DNA of 64,000 bases from Capitulum mitella (GCA_030062745.1 CP099851.1:12030393-12094392), one strand, 5' to 3'; numbered from the stretch's first letter, positions 47,622 to 60,327 are shown. The notes: generated from the letters alone by a model not told the origin. A program made the numbers and translations.

Positions 47622-48310
47622 CCCTCGCCAGCCGAGGCGGTGGATGACACCGCCCAAGCCGTGTTTCCGAGACCACGGCATAACGGCGCACGGCGGCGCC
47701 GTGAAATTTGGCATAGCTGGCGATGCTTTGATTGCGCATGTTTTGGAAAGAAGACTGGCCCAACTCATCTCAGATTACCGAACTATGACGTCATTACTAA
47801 CGGCTTGCTGAGCCATTTTTGCGCGAAATGTCGGTTCTTACTGTTTTAGGACAATAGGAATGCATAAACGGCACATGACGGAGATGAAATCGGTTCAGAA
47901 TGGCAGTCCACATGCAAACAGGTCATTTTAAATAGGTCAATGACTTTTTCACGATCAAACAAAATTAATGACCTAAGACAACAGGTTTTGACCTTAGAAC
48001 ACGTTTCTGTAGTAATGTTTGGCACCAAAAACGATAAAGTAAGCAATTTGAGAACCATTTGACTCCAGAAAGTAGTTTTAACTCCGAAAAATCGATTTAT
48101 TGTTCTGAAGCATAAAGTTCCACCTGGCCTAGCATGTCACGGATTCACCTGACTGGTTCAAACCGGGCACCTTTGGATTCCTTGAACACAGAGTTATCGA
48201 TCGCTCTTGGTCCCGAGGTGTTAGTTCAGTTACAGGCCAAATAGCAAGGGGGTGCCTACCAACCCCCCTCCGTCTTCGGTGCGAGTGCAAATCTCTCCCG
48301 TCCGGCGAGG
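47622..48310 (-). mobile_element. TTAA element D2 (~0.69 kb)
   Basis: TTAA at 47618-47621 and (after one extra A) 48312-48315. Ends are CCCTCGCCAGCCGAGGCGG and CTCCCGTCCGGCGAGG. Reverse-oriented homologue of D1. A GGGGGTG...CAACCCCCC hairpin lies near 48245-48270. Short open frames over the G/C-rich left end are not genes. Confidence 0.75.
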
Positions 48311-48660
48311 ATTAAGAGCTCCGTCATGTCGAGGCTAAATTAAAATTCGAATGCCTTGATCAATGTGCATGTTCATTGTCACAGATAATGCCTAGTGCCG
48401 TCCATGGGCCACATTGACCGGTCGGCTCCGTCTCCGCAGCGGGTCATGTGAGGCGAGCCCGGACCCTCTCCTGCACAAAAGAGCAGAAACCTTTGCTGCC
48501 TCCGCCGTCATTCTGGTTATAGAAAGTTCTTAATACATTTACACAGCTATTTATGGTCATAATTGTACAGTAAAAGGGAATACAAGCCTTAATTTGGAGA
48601 ATTTCAGTCCTAAAACTGGCACCCTTTGTATGTAGTGGTTATTCTCGTTCCGCGTGTTAA

Positions 48661-48740
48661 AGCCAAGTTATTTAGGAACCAAGTATTACTATCCTCTTTA
48701 AGCCAAGTCAATTAGAAACCAAATATTACTATCCTCTTTT
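48661..48740. repeat. 40-bp tandem duplication
   Basis: 48661-48700 and 48701-48740 share AGCCAAGT, TTAG.AACCAA and TATTACTATCCTCTTT. Confidence 0.9.
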
Positions 48741-48804
48741 ATGACGCTGCTACTGCCAAAACTTTCTTTTGATATCACAGGCCAGACTTTTTATCTATCA
48801 TCAG

Positions 48805-49495
48805 AATGAAATACTGCTTTGTCTGTGGAAGATCGCTCAATAGCAGAAGAGGGAAATTATTGTTCGTAGTCAGAAAAAGAAAATGACTTTCTGTCCTGAC
48901 CTGGCTTGACCTTGACCCAATACACAGCAGACCCAGGAGATTTATCACGAGATATTCCTACAGTTCTGCATTTGACGTAGTTAAGAATACCAGCGAGTAA
49001 ATATTGCTTTTGTCAGGAAAACTAATGCAACCTTATCTGACTTGACCTCGACTGACCTTGACTGGATGAAAAGCGAATAATGCGTAACTGATCACCAGAA
49101 TGTTTTGCCTCCGCCCTTTTTGCCACGTGGACCAAAACCGCCGCGAGTAAGTATAGATCTTTGACATGTAAACCCAGCAAAACCAGTATTTGGCCTGACT
49201 TAGGTGAGCTTGACGAGACATTTTTTTTAACATTTTGGCATGCTTCTGGTGCAGAAGACCGTGACATTATGTTTGATACCCAGATGAAGGCTCCAGGACC
49301 AGCATTGCTGAATATACGATGTACGAGCCGGTGTCAGTTTTTGCGACGTCGTGCTATGCGGTTTAGATCGTCTGTGATATCATCAACCACGCGACCAGTG
49401 CTGGCGTAGTATTTTCCCAGTCGCAAGACTCAGAGCCATAGACTGGTAGACCACTTCAAATCCGATGGTTCGAGCCTGAGATAAAATGGGGTGCC
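48805..49495. repeat. Dispersed repeat F, copy 2
   Basis: Partner of 13085-13770 in the same orientation. Contains CTGACCTGGCTTGACCTTGA and TGACTTGACCTCGACTGACC clusters. The 40-bp tandem duplication lies just outside its left edge. Confidence 0.7.
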
Positions 49496-51458
49496 CTTTT
49501 TTGACAACCTCCAGACGGTGGCGGGCACAAAAACACGCCAACTGGTGCCGAACTAACCCTTGTCAATACGCGCAACCCCCAACATTTTTGACAAGTTGCT
49601 TTGGATTCAAACTTTTTTCGTTTTATCAAAAAAATTCGAAGCTGATGCATTGAACGGTCGCTTTCCTTCTCGAGGGCTTGTCTTGGAGAAACAACGTTAC
49701 GATTATCATCTTTGTCGGATGAGGAAGGTTTAAACATTTTACGGTCCTCAGTCTTACTCAATCTCACGTATGAGGAAGAGAGATGGAGAGAGAGAGGGGG
49801 AGAGAGAGGATACACTTTTTGCAGATTCTTGGTCCAATTTGCCTCACAGGGAGGGCAAGCGCCCGGCCCCAGGATATTCTGGACAACGAATGTGTTTCCA
49901 TATCACTGCCAGCGAATGACATCATCGATGAGCGTCGGCTTCGCTGACTGCAGTCGGCCTTGAAGACTTCAGGTATATCTGTGCTTTGGAATCTACCTCA
50001 GTGCTGTCGTTTCACTGTGCTTCTATTGGTGTGTCATTTCGTCATTGCTACGGCTTAATTGGCTTTGATGTTCGGACTATGCGGTGAACTTCGCTATGTT
50101 TTGTGAATCTCAGTCATGTACAGGTTCTTATCCAATGACAATTTTTTTTTACATCCGCGCTGATTTTGCCCGGCACATCATATTTTATGGGGATAAAATG
50201 CAACAGAATATCAAAATACGTAAAAAGTTCACCTACGCTTTAAGGACGTATACAATGTCCTTGCCTTCATTCAAGATCGACAAAATATCATCATCTGGAC
50301 AAAAGAAAAAACCGGGTCATCGATACCAAATGCTGCCAAATGACTATTGGCACTCCAATCCGCGACAAGCTAACAAACAAAACGAACTTGAACGGCCCAC
50401 AGCGCATAATTCCCGGACATCAGTGCGAACAAACATCACCGGAAAACCCAACGCCACCTCCGTCCATCACACATCTCTTTGGGTTACAGCAGTCTAACTT
50501 GGGAATAATAGCCTTACGTAGTACTCCAGTCTTGACAGTACGAGGCCCGACCATGCCGCGCTCCCAAAAACAGAACCACAGGCTCTTCACTCAGCTCCTC
50601 GCAGCCCGGGACTCCCCAGTGCGGGGTACGGTCAGTGGTACAGACGCCGCGTCGCCGCCGCCGCTGCGGAGATCGGAGAGCGCAGAACGAGGCGCCGCGG
50701 TCGGCATCCGGCCAGCGCAGCAGCCGGTCACATGCGTTCAGTCGGCGTGCTGAGCGATTTTCGCAATTTTTGGCGGATTAGACAGGTCAGTTTTCTCCAT
50801 GTGTACTGTGACTAAGAACGCTGCGTTCTCCACTGATCGTGCTCCTACTTTTGGAACAAGGCTTCTAAGAGCGGCTCCCCAGGTAAGAAAATGGTCCACA
50901 GTGTTGTTCATGGTCTCAAATGCCTAGAGGGCCCTTCAGCCCCTTCGGCGTGCCGAAGATTATGTGTTGTTCTTGGCATTCGAAGAACACGTGCTCCAGA
51001 GCCTCCTCTGAAACAGCGCGCTTCCAAATCGTCAGATGTGACATCAGCAGCCCGTCATCGTGACCACATCCAGTTTGGGAGAGTGCACAAGGGAGCACGA
51101 GCCCATGCCATCCCTCCCCCGTTACGGATTTCGTGGTCCAAGCGGACCCCTCTTGCATGCAAAATATAAGGCGCTCAAATTATGCAGGATTTGATTTATC
51201 CAAAGTATGGTTTCCTCAAAAAGTGTAAAACAATGAATATGAAAATCCATCTCACGAGGGTCCAGGATCAAGAAGTATTCAAGACTGAGCCTTCCATCGG
51301 CATTGTGGTGAGAGCAGATATCAGTGAAGGGTCCCAACGTACATCGGATCACGCACTCATGTTCCGACAATCGCCAATAATGCGTCAAAGGATCAAGAAC
51401 AAACAATGTGTTTCCAACGAAAATCATGTTGCTGCCCTCAGACCATTTAAGTACGCGT
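49496..51458. other. Unassigned sequence with a CpG-rich patch at 50.54-50.76 kb
   Basis: 50540-50760 is markedly GC- and CpG-rich (CGCCGCGTCGCCGCCGCCGC) and could be a promoter or 5' exon. On the minus strand, EEALEHVFFECQEQ at about 51000-50960 resembles the zinc-binding tail of some retroelement polymerases, but no reverse transcriptase accompanies it. Confidence 0.3.
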
Positions 51459-53039
51459 TTAAACGTCTAACGTCCCGTTAGTCTTCAAGAAATACATGCT
51501 GTTCAGGGTGGCACCGAGGTTTCCTCTGGAGTATGTCAGTTCCCTGATCCCCGAACTGTTACCTCCGCTCACGTGAGCCAGCTCGGGCCAGATCTGCACC
51601 GCAATTTTCCAGTTAAATAAAACAATTGAATCATTAGACGCCAGCTTCAAGAAGGAGAAAATGGACAAGATTCAAACCCAAATACATTAAAAACTCGTCA
51701 CCTCTTCATGAAAAAGAGCAAATATTTATTGTAAGGCGAGCGGTCAGAATCATAAATGTTCTTGCCATTTACGCAGTCAAGAAGAACACGGATCAAAAAT
51801 GGGTGCAGACGTTGTCCTACGCAAATGCCAGAATATTGCTGACGATTAGGGCAGAAACTCGTTTTCACAATTATTGCTGGAGGCCTAACGTTCCTCGAAA
51901 ATTTCGGTATTGACATAATCAACTCTAGTTTCCGAAAAAGTCAGCGATCACACAGACGCAGCGCCAAATGTCAGTGCTGGTCTTCCTCAGCGATGGTCTC
52001 GGCCTCTTAAAGGCAGTCCTTTGCCCTCTCAGACAAAAAAAAACTACTGCCGCTGAGGACTTTCATTGAGGGGGAAGATTGTGAGCCAGTGGTGGTGAAG
52101 CACCTCTGAGACGGAGCCAGCGCTGGGGGGAGGAGGGCACGGAAGTGCTGGGAGCCACTAGCACTACTGACTGGATGTAGTGCTAGTGATAACCACTTGT
52201 GAGGTGTGGACAACCACTGGGAGTCAGTACCTGGAGAGAAGGGGACCACATTTCCCGGGGGGAGGATGATGTATAGCCTCAAAGACGGAGGGAACCCTGA
52301 GAAGCACAGAAAACGACTAACCGCGCTGAAAAAAACATAGTTTCCTTCCTTATCCGGTCTGCAGTGATGCAGCGCGCCATCCCCCCTCCAAGCGAGACAT
52401 CTCAGCTAAAATAGATTTTCTGTACATGTGTGCCAACGATTGTACACCCTGAAAACTTGCTTTGTTAAGACAGCTCAGCCCGAGGCGCTGGGAAACCATC
52501 AGCGGAGACAAGAAAACGCGATTGCATTTATGCAGTTAAAAAAGAAGACCTCATACACGGCAAATTGGAAACAAATTCCGCTGTAACACCAGTTCCAACA
52601 CATACGATGCGGTGACACAGATCTGCCTTGCAGCATGATTGTTTGACCGCAGCAGCGCCGCAAAGCGTATGAAACACCATGTATCCACCACGTAAAGAAT
52701 AATCGCAAAAATTTTTAATGTACGTCTGGGCATTACTGGGTCATCAAAAAATCTATAATACTTAATGTTCACAGCACGCTGATCTCCGTTCTCGTGAACA
52801 TGGCCGGATCCACTCTCTGGAGCGTGGGAAGCACTACTTTCTTTTTGACGAACAGTAATCGCCAATGGGTCAAGGTCCTCGCCATCTGCGGACAGGGAAA
52901 TCATTCCAGCTGAGAACAGGGAAACATAGTAAAATACGTGAATGTGTATATAACTTAAACGAGAGCAGAAAGGTTGCACGACTGGCAGCAACAACATAAA
53001 TGCGCACGCAAAAACCCATTTTGTACCCATTTCTGACAT
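51459..53039 (-). CDS. Candidate secreted protein gene X (four putative exons, unrecognised)
   Basis: Model from splice signals only; no homologue recognised. Exon 1 53039-52961 encodes a good signal peptide, MGTKWVFACAFMLLLPVVQP-FCS (the ATG at 53030 is an alternative to 53039). A 51-bp intron (52960-52910, ends TTCTCAG) may or may not be spliced; the frame stays open either way. Exon 2 52909-52737 is acidic/polar (ADGEDLDPLAITVRQKESSA ... NIKYYRFFDDP), with donor GTAATG in phase 0. Exon 3 51838-51773 (QYSGICVGQRLHPF... LLDC) is phase 0 at both ends with a weaker donor, GTAAAT. Exon 4 51593-51459 (IWPELAHVSGGNSSGIRELT, then NLGATLNSMYFLKTNGTLDV, stop) has acceptor GCGGTGCAG. Total about 150 residues, extracellular if real. 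Exon 4 and the signal peptide are the strongest parts; exon 3 is the weakest. Confidence 0.3.
52156..52188. repeat. Perfect 12-bp hairpin, 9-nt loop
   Basis: CACTAGCACTAC (52156-52167) and GTAGTGCTAGTG (52177-52188). Lies in the proposed intron 2 of candidate gene X. Confidence 0.85.
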
Positions 53040-53099
53040 GTGCTTCCTATGATGTCCAACTTTTTTGCACTCCGATAAAAGGACGATGCGTGGGGCCAT

Positions 53100-55585
53100 T
53101 TTACATACTCTGTCTCCGACCGGCCTGCACCGTGCGAACGGGCGGCGCCAAGGGGGGGGGGAGGGGGAACAGCCTTTCGGTTGGGCCGGCTGGCGGGGCT
53201 ACTACACTTAATAAGTCAAATGCTATGGATAACCTATGGAGATAGTCTACTGACGTTTTCGGCCTAACAGCTCGTCAGTCATGTATCAGGCCTACCTATG
53301 TCTATGCCTATACCTATGCCTATATACCACTACCTATGTCATTCCGATCTCGAACACAAAAGATCAAGACACTTTTCTACACTCCCTCTTCACCCCTTCC
53401 CAACCAATGGAAAAATGGTCCAGGTGGCCAATGCGAGTTTTGATTAATGAAACAAGAAATAAATACTACTCCTCTGCACCAGGTCGGTCTAGTGAACTGA
53501 ACGCTGATAATACAATTCGGGTGTTCACCTCAGCACTCTCAGGAAGGCGATACCGGCGTCTGGTGCCTGAGTTCTCGCACGTTGGGATCTTCCGTGTGTT
53601 TCTGCAGGTAATTCAAGAGACCCGCCCGCTGCCTTTTCTCTTTGACGACTTCTTCCCAGCCGCCGATCCGATGCTTGTGTTCAAAATTTGTTGATAATTA
53701 GCTGCGTCGTAGGATCCTGTCGCAACAAAACCGAAGTTCGATTATCAAACTACACATGCAGCTTTCCACGGGCATTAGCGTCGCAAGCAGCTCACGTCGA
53801 TTGCAGCGGGGAGGCAATGCGCTGCCGGCAATCCAGACGCGACCCTGGTACTTGTCGGCGCCGGAACACGAACCCTCGCCAGTTGAGCTGCGCCGTCTTC
53901 ATTTTATGGTTGACGATGTAGTATGTAGGTTAGCTGCGTGCCGGGATAACGCTGGCAGCTCTAACTAGTGGCACCGTCTGGGAGGAATGCGTGACGAAGG
54001 GTACGACTTCCAATGTGTGGAGGGCGTTTTCTTCCTGCAAAGAAACTCCGTGACACTTCCCGACTGAACGAAAACTATCCCCTGTAAAATCTTTATAAAA
54101 ACTGTCGTAAAAGATCATCTGGTATCACCTGATCCATCCTACATTTACATACTAATTCAAGGTTATGCCAGGACGCCGAGGTGCGAAGTCACTAAATTCG
54201 ACGTCTTAGGCGCCGGATGAACTCAACAAGGTAGGCCGAACAACGGTGATCCAAAGAAATCTGTATCAGTATGCATGACTGACCAAGACCAAAATTAGAG
54301 CGATCTGTCTTCTAGCACGGCTACAGCAGAGCCGTCACCTCAAGGGATCCGCGCTGGAGAAAAACGTCACGTGTTTGTCAGGTCAGATCTCAGTGTCCAG
54401 AGTTCACCCAAGCCTGGCATTCACCACGACGTCACCAGACGCAATGCTAAACAGTCCCAAAGCTAAGCTTGGGAATGATTGCTGACAGACGTTCAGAGAC
54501 GATGCCAGGATCTACGCTTAGGGGCCACACAGCAAGGGGACGGTACAGCACGTACCTGGTCCGAACACGGCACATTTGATGACTGTTGCTGCCGCCGCCA
54601 AAGGGGAACCCAACGATCCAAAGGAAAAAGGTCACGACCCCTTTCCCTTGATGATGCCCTTCACGAGGCCTTCATTCCACTGGAAGTGGATGGCCGAAGC
54701 TGACAGAAACCGATTTTTCGTCAATTCCAGTTCGATAATTCCATGAAAGTACAAAGTCACAGTGTGGTCACCATTGCTTGCTGAACGTGACGTCATACAT
54801 GAAAAATGCTCGTCCATAGCTGGAGTGAAACTAAAACACTCAGCTTCAATGCTATGCAAAAGAAAAATCACGCAATTTAGCAACGTCTTCTAATGCTCTA
54901 ATAAACAACAAATGACTGCGTCCTGTCCTGTCGCAGAGATGATGTCACGTCTGTGTTGTACGAACGGACCTGAAGACAGATCAGAAAAAAACGTTTTTGC
55001 AGCCCAGCGGCACTACCAGATGGGATCCAAAAATCCTCGGACCGACTGCAGTGATGCAAAGGACGCCTTTCCCGTCATTAGTTCATGTCAATGAACTAAT
55101 GATTTTGGCAGGTTGCTGCCAAACGAAAGCGTTGTTTTGACGTCGTTGATGATTATTTCAGTCCACGCATCATTTGGTGGAGGGAACATCTCCAGGATTT
55201 ACCTCCGAGAAAGCGCCAACAGATATGGAAGTATCACGTAAGAACCAGTTAAACCTGAAAGCGATTAAACAGTTCGAGAGTGTCAACACCCTTCCTTGAG
55301 TTACTATTCTGCCGTGGAGGGTGACGTCCAAGTACAGGCGAGAAACTGCTCCACCAGTTCCGAAACCAGACTGTCAGCACTAACTCTCACTTATCAAAGA
55401 AGCAAAAAGTGAGCAGTGCGCAGCAGAGCTGCTAAATCTGCACGCCCTAGACAAGAAGCAACAGCCAAAGCCCCGACTTCCGTTTTCACACCTGGATTAC
55501 TGTGATGTTCGACGGCATGACAGTCCGGATTAATGTCAGGCTTATACACAACCAAATCACGGGTAATTACGAGACAAAGAAACAA
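53100..55585. other. Unassigned sequence
   Basis: 53291-53340 is an irregular CCTATG/CTATAC hexamer repeat. 53150-53165 is a G-run. A strong minus-strand donor-like CCAG|GTACGT occurs near 54558, but no acceptor gives a convincing exon with it. 55075-55102 is the hairpin listed separately. Confidence 0.35.
55075..55102. repeat. Perfect 12-bp hairpin, 4-nt loop
   Basis: TCATTAGTTCAT, GTCA, ATGAACTAATGA. AT-rich, no coding context. Confidence 0.9.
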
Positions 55586-55815
55586 CTAGATGGCAGAAGT
55601 CAGCAAATTCACCATGTCATAACGGCGAGGTACGACAGGGCCACGTAACTTAGCTCTGCAACAGTGCCAAAGCATCAGCTCACGAACTACACCGCCATTC
55701 GGCCAAGCTGTGGGTGCAAACGAGTCAGAGAAACAACGCCGTATGTGAAAAGAACCGCTGCAGATGATGACGTCCCCGGATGGCGTTTTGGTAAGGATTC
55801 CAGTTTCGAATGCAC
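55586..55815 (-). CDS. Possible terminal exon, unrecognised
   Basis: Minus-strand acceptor TTAGATTGTTACAG at 55816-55829 is followed by an open phase-1 frame of 76 codons ending TAG at 55586-55588. The first part, AFETGILTKTPSGDVIICSG, reads like protein. An open run of this length occurs by chance often enough that support is weak. Its phase does not fit the terminal exon chain of candidate gene Y. Confidence 0.18.
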
Positions 55816-56272
55816 CTGTAACAATCTAACAATGTAAATACTGGTTTGTACGCGCACACAGCACACAAAAAATGACATACAGCTAAGCATTTAGTCTAGC
55901 CAGTCCATGGTATGTTGTTCCTTATGAGCTATGACGTTAAATGGCAGTGTCTGCACGGTTTAACGGTCGTTATTAAACTGTGGCTAACTGACTTAGGAAT
56001 CACCTAGAAAGTTGTCAAAACTGCGCAGCTATTCCAGAATTACAAAGTCATCGTATTATTCCAGAGAACTTTTAGGACACAAATATGGGAACCAGGGGTC
56101 GTATCACATCACTGGGTACTCTTTCCGATGGACTTTCTCTGTCCTGCATCCCTGGTTGGCGCAGACTCTGTAGTAAAGCCTCCTAGGGAAACTGTACGGA
56201 CCACCGAGCTGAGCGGTTGTTTTCTTTGCACAAAACGCCGACGAGTCATGTACCCGCTCCTGACACCAAAAC

Positions 56273-59200
56273 TCACTTATTATCGTATTGTTCGATGTAC
56301 AGCTCGTTCACGACATCAGTCAGGCGCGCTCTGTCCGCTTCGTTGAGTGCCCTTCCATCCTGAATACGTCTGGCCAAATGGCCATCAACCCAGCCCAGAC
56401 AGACGCGAAACGGCCTCCTGAAAGAAACAGTGCTTACGAACCGCCAGCGAACTCTCCAGCAAAAAGTGGGGATGCACGGAAGACCGGACGATACCATCCG
56501 ATTCAATTTTGGCTTTGCTGCATAGCACTGGAAAACCGTATCAAAAAGACAACCGCATAACGATGTAGTCATGCTAAAGGTACGGATATCGCAGTATGTA
56601 AGTGCATTCTACATCAGACACGTAGCAAATGGGGGTCATGGGGCCATCCCCCAGCCCGAGCCAAGCGGTCTTCACTACATATTTAGCGATTTCGCAGGAA
56701 TGCGGAATAGTGATCATATATGTAATGCAAAGGCAAGCATTATACGTTTTTTTCTTTTGCGTTAGACATGGGGTAAGTTGCATAAACTTGCTGCTTTTTC
56801 CTATTAATTTTGCCATGTGCCAGTGGCATATGACAAAATTTGACATTTGCCTACCCCTTCCCCTAGGAAGATAAACATACAGGTACATCTGAAGATGAAA
56901 CGAAGTTTTATGTGCACGTTAGCAAGGGGAAGGAATGTAAGGGGCCCTGCAAGTCGAAATAATGCGGGTAAGCTGTTGGCCGTCACCCAAATGAGGCTCA
57001 CTGGGGTTACGCAAGCAAAGCCGAAGACCGTTTTGTCACAAACATTCGTCAGATTATGATACCAACATTAACACGCCCCGAAAACATGAAACGTCATTCC
57101 GGACGAAGGACAGATTCAAAGATAGCTGATGTGCTGGACGTAATTCCATTCATTTTGAACCGCCATTCTGCATTTGCCTAGACACTAAAAACATTCAAGG
57201 GATCACATTATTCTCATTGGTTGCATGGCATAAAGTGCAACATGCAGGGTTTCAGTTGCCAGAAAAACCGGACGGCTAGTGCAAATTATACGTAGTGTTA
57301 CCGTGCGGTGCAAAACGAAACTACTCGCTAACGTTTTTCATTCTAGTCAGAAAGAAACCTATTCTTTTCCTTTCCTTTCATTTGCCAATTGCCGTATGAC
57401 ATCAATACATGGATCACCGGTAGCCGCGAGCACCGAGTACCCTCCAGCCATCGCTGTAGACTGCTTTTCTTTTACGCTTCCATTGCATCTCAGGGATGCA
57501 ATGTGGCGGCCGGGAAATTTTAACATAGTTCTGAAATACGTTTCGAAGTGAATCTGAGAATGTGTGCAGTCGCCAAAGCCCTAAAAGAAGGATCTCAATC
57601 GCACTGGTGGCACTCACCTTTCCTGGATCTGTCCCGGCTCGCCGGGATTGCCGGGTTCGGCGAGCTGGTCCCCAGTAGCTCCATGGCTGGTGCTGGCCAG
57701 CTGCGCAGCCAGACTCGGTTCATCCGACGCGTCCGGTCGGCCCCTGAAAACCAAACCCAGGGCCTCATCTCCGCATCAGTGCCCCGCCCTCAGCACTGTA
57801 CGGAACAATGAACAGGTCCGCAGACGCCGCCCGCGCGCCGGTGTAAAATTCAGACGTCTCCATCACGAGAGTTCGAGAAACACCCCAGAAGAATGGGGGA
57901 AGGGCGAGGGGATGTTATCCGGTTATGTCAGTTCTTATCACAGGTCCCGTGGGTCACTGAAGGGTTAGCGTTTAACTCTCACGGGAGGTGGGGCAGTGGA
58001 CCAGGCCCCTCCCCGCGTTCTTTCAACGATACCCTTTACCATACCCTGTTACACTCGGCAGCTTTCATTCATGTCCTTCGCCCATTGCGAAATGTGTGTT
58101 AATAGCCCCCGAATGTGGGGATACACCTCATGTCAAACAATAGATAAATGAATAAATGAAAACAGCAGCCTTCGTGGAAAGTATGCTGCTACACTAAAGC
58201 GCAGAGATAAAAACAACCACAGTCCAGAGTGTTCACGTTCGAAAAGCAGCATAACCCAGGTTCACAGCCTGGGACTATGCTGGGCTATGCTGGGTCACAG
58301 CCGCGTCACTGGACAATGGACTCACGGAAGGTAATCGAAACGAGCTGGCAAACGTCAGGAATGTCAGGGGAGAACTAGCTTCATCAGTATTTCTTTAAAG
58401 ATCTCGTCACATGTCTAAGTGGTTAAGGTGCTGAGCTCTGGTAGAAGGTCCCGGACTCAGTTCCCGCCCCAGGAGGGTTTCACAAGTTCCTCTTCCGTCG
58501 GAGTGTGGAAACGATAATGAATTCATCAATGATATACCTCGGATAAACAACTTAACTTTTAACGTCAAGGTTAACATCGTTTCCTGAGGCATTGCGGAAC
58601 TCTTCTAGTTGAAATGAAATGCTGCACCGCGTGACTCATTTTTGTTCAAGGATGCATTACAAAAAAAACGACAAAAAGATGAGTCTTTCTTGAACACATA
58701 CCCTTTTTAAGGAAACAGTGTGACAGCCATGCATACGGGAATGTAGTCCTTAAGCTATCAATCAACGCATGACACTGTATCGCTATTAACGCAGCCATAG
58801 TTTAGCGGCAGTGCAGTCAGTGACAATTGCCTGTGGAGAGAACTCAACCGTGACGTTCCGATCTAGATCTCCGATTCGTGGATTTTTTTCTAGATCTAGA
58901 CCACCGTTTCGATCTTCAGCATTCGGCCATTAGCGCGTATGTGAGAAAAACCGCAACGTAAGAATCAGCTCCCATGACTCCATGACAACGCATGATGCCT
59001 ATGGCGAAAATGAGCTGACAGTAGGGATGAAGAATATTCCTAAAACATCAGGGTGGCTAGCATATGTCGGTAGGATGGACAGGGCTGGTCTGGTCGATGC
59101 TGTGGAGAGTGGTGAGGCATCGGACGGGCTGGGATGACGTTGACAGGATGAGCCTGACCTTCACCGTTGTCCGGAACTTCATCGGCGAGCTCCGGGCTAA

Positions 59201-60062
59201 TATAACGACACGCCACTGATGGAAGCACTCGACCACATGGCCGCCAGATACGCCAAACAGTTTTCGCCCTTCCCAGTTCACAGCTCTTCAGACGGACAGT
59301 GATTAGATTGTTGACAAAGGGCCCACTTTCACCCGAATCATGTGTGACAACGTAAGAACATGAAGCCAGGCCCATCCATCGCCTGGAACTCGAAAAACGA
59401 CTAATGAGACAGATATCACACTTCAATATGACGATCCCGAACAGAATGCATCTGACGTTACCACAGGACATGCAGCACTTGCTTAAAATCTCCACGGGTG
59501 GGAGCATACTGGCATAGGACATCGATGCGGAGTTAACCAAATTCCTGGACATGTGGAACAAGAATGCTTGCTGCAGCATTTTCGGCCAGTTTTTGTCAAA
59601 GTAAGACCAATAAAATCAACTAAACCAAAAGACAGCATTTCATGATGATAGCTGTAATTGGAGTTTAAATGGCGCTTCGACAATACCGGTCATTTCGCAC
59701 CCAGTAAGATTTCATGATTGAAGGGGTTCCATAACTTTTGGCCTCAAACATTTATTTCTTCATGATGCCGGTGACCCGCGGAAGATGCCTTGGAACGGCA
59801 AATGGAAAGCCCGAACTTCATGAAACCCAGGCGGTTCCAGACCTCGCAGGTCAGTACTCCAACCCAATTCTTGCTGTTCGTGTCACACGAAAAACGCCAA
59901 GTGAAAAGTCATAGGAGGAAATGATGCGCCTCACCAGTAATGCGTAGGAGCCTTGCTTGCCACAAATGCAAATCACTTCGGCCAGTACTTCAGCAAAGAT
60001 TACCTCTTCGCCAGCCTGACACTTCACGCCATCAGTCTTGGCCTTCCTGTACAGCGCTGCCT
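56273..60062 (-). CDS. Candidate gene Y, 3' exons (unrecognised protein)
   Basis: Two minus-strand exons join in phase. The internal exon 57743-57618 has acceptor TTTGGTTTTCAG, donor AAG|GTGAGT and reads GRPDASDEPSLAAQLASTSH, later EPGNPGEPGQIQE. It ends with two bases of an Arg codon, completed by the first base of the terminal exon 56417-56273 (acceptor TTTCTTTCAG; reads RPFRVCLGWVDGHLARRIQD, then EADRARLTDVVNELYIEQYD, stop TGA). Intron 56418-57617 is 1.2 kb. A further exon is possible upstream, 60062-59935 (acceptor GGTTTTTTCAG, donor CTG|GTGAGG; ALYRKAKTDGVKCQAGEE, then VLAEVICICGKQGSYALL). It ends in phase 0 and would need one more unseen exon before 57743. No start codon or domain was recognised. 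The charged, helical-looking C-terminus and three strong splice sites are the support; the collagen-like PGNPGEPG is too short to assign. Confidence 0.33.
58411..58482 (+). repeat. tRNA-like sequence, possible SINE head
   Basis: GTCACATGTCTAAGTGGTTAAGG resembles the acceptor/D-arm and A box of a Ser/Leu tRNA. CCCGGACTCAGTTCCCG about 45 nt later is a poor B box/T-arm. The acceptor stem does not close, so this is at best a decayed tRNA-derived repeat. Confidence 0.3.
58483..59930. other. Unassigned sequence within the proposed intron of gene Y
   Basis: About 58860-58910 holds repeated GATCTAGATC words in inverted arrangement. The 179-codon minus-strand frame over 59040-59579 has no recognisable domain. 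Confidence 0.3.
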
Positions 60063-60261
60063 CTGAAAAAACCCAGTTGACAGGTAGATGCAGTTGCTTC
60101 TCCCTCATCGTTTTCACATTCTGCCATCGCGTTGTTAGTAAAGAAGTGAACGAAGCCCAGAACATCCCGGCAAACGTGCTCGGCTATATTTTTGACCCTC
60201 ACGTGAACGACCAGTGAAGCCAGGTCTTTAGGCAAAATGTAAACGGACACTAAATCCTCGA

Positions 60262-60327
60262 ATCTCAAGATGCAGAATCGACAACTCTGCATTCTGATCT
60301 TGATCTCTGCATTCTGCATCTTGAGAT
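60262..60327. repeat. Perfect 17-bp inverted repeat, 33-nt loop
   Basis: ATCTCAAGATGCAGAAT (60262-60278) and ATTCTGCATCTTGAGAT (60311-60327). The loop contains a further CTCTGCATTCTG copy, so the arm sequence is partly repeated three times. Confidence 0.9.

Noticed and set aside
50916..51158. Minus-strand EEALEHVFFECQEQ resembling a retroelement zinc-binding tail
   Set aside because: Only one short motif, with no cysteine pair upstream in the right spacing and no reverse-transcriptase blocks nearby.
59040..59579. 179-codon minus-strand open frame
   Set aside because: Unrecognised sequence. An alternative minus frame and a plus frame over the same DNA look equally plausible, and splice signals did not settle a frame.
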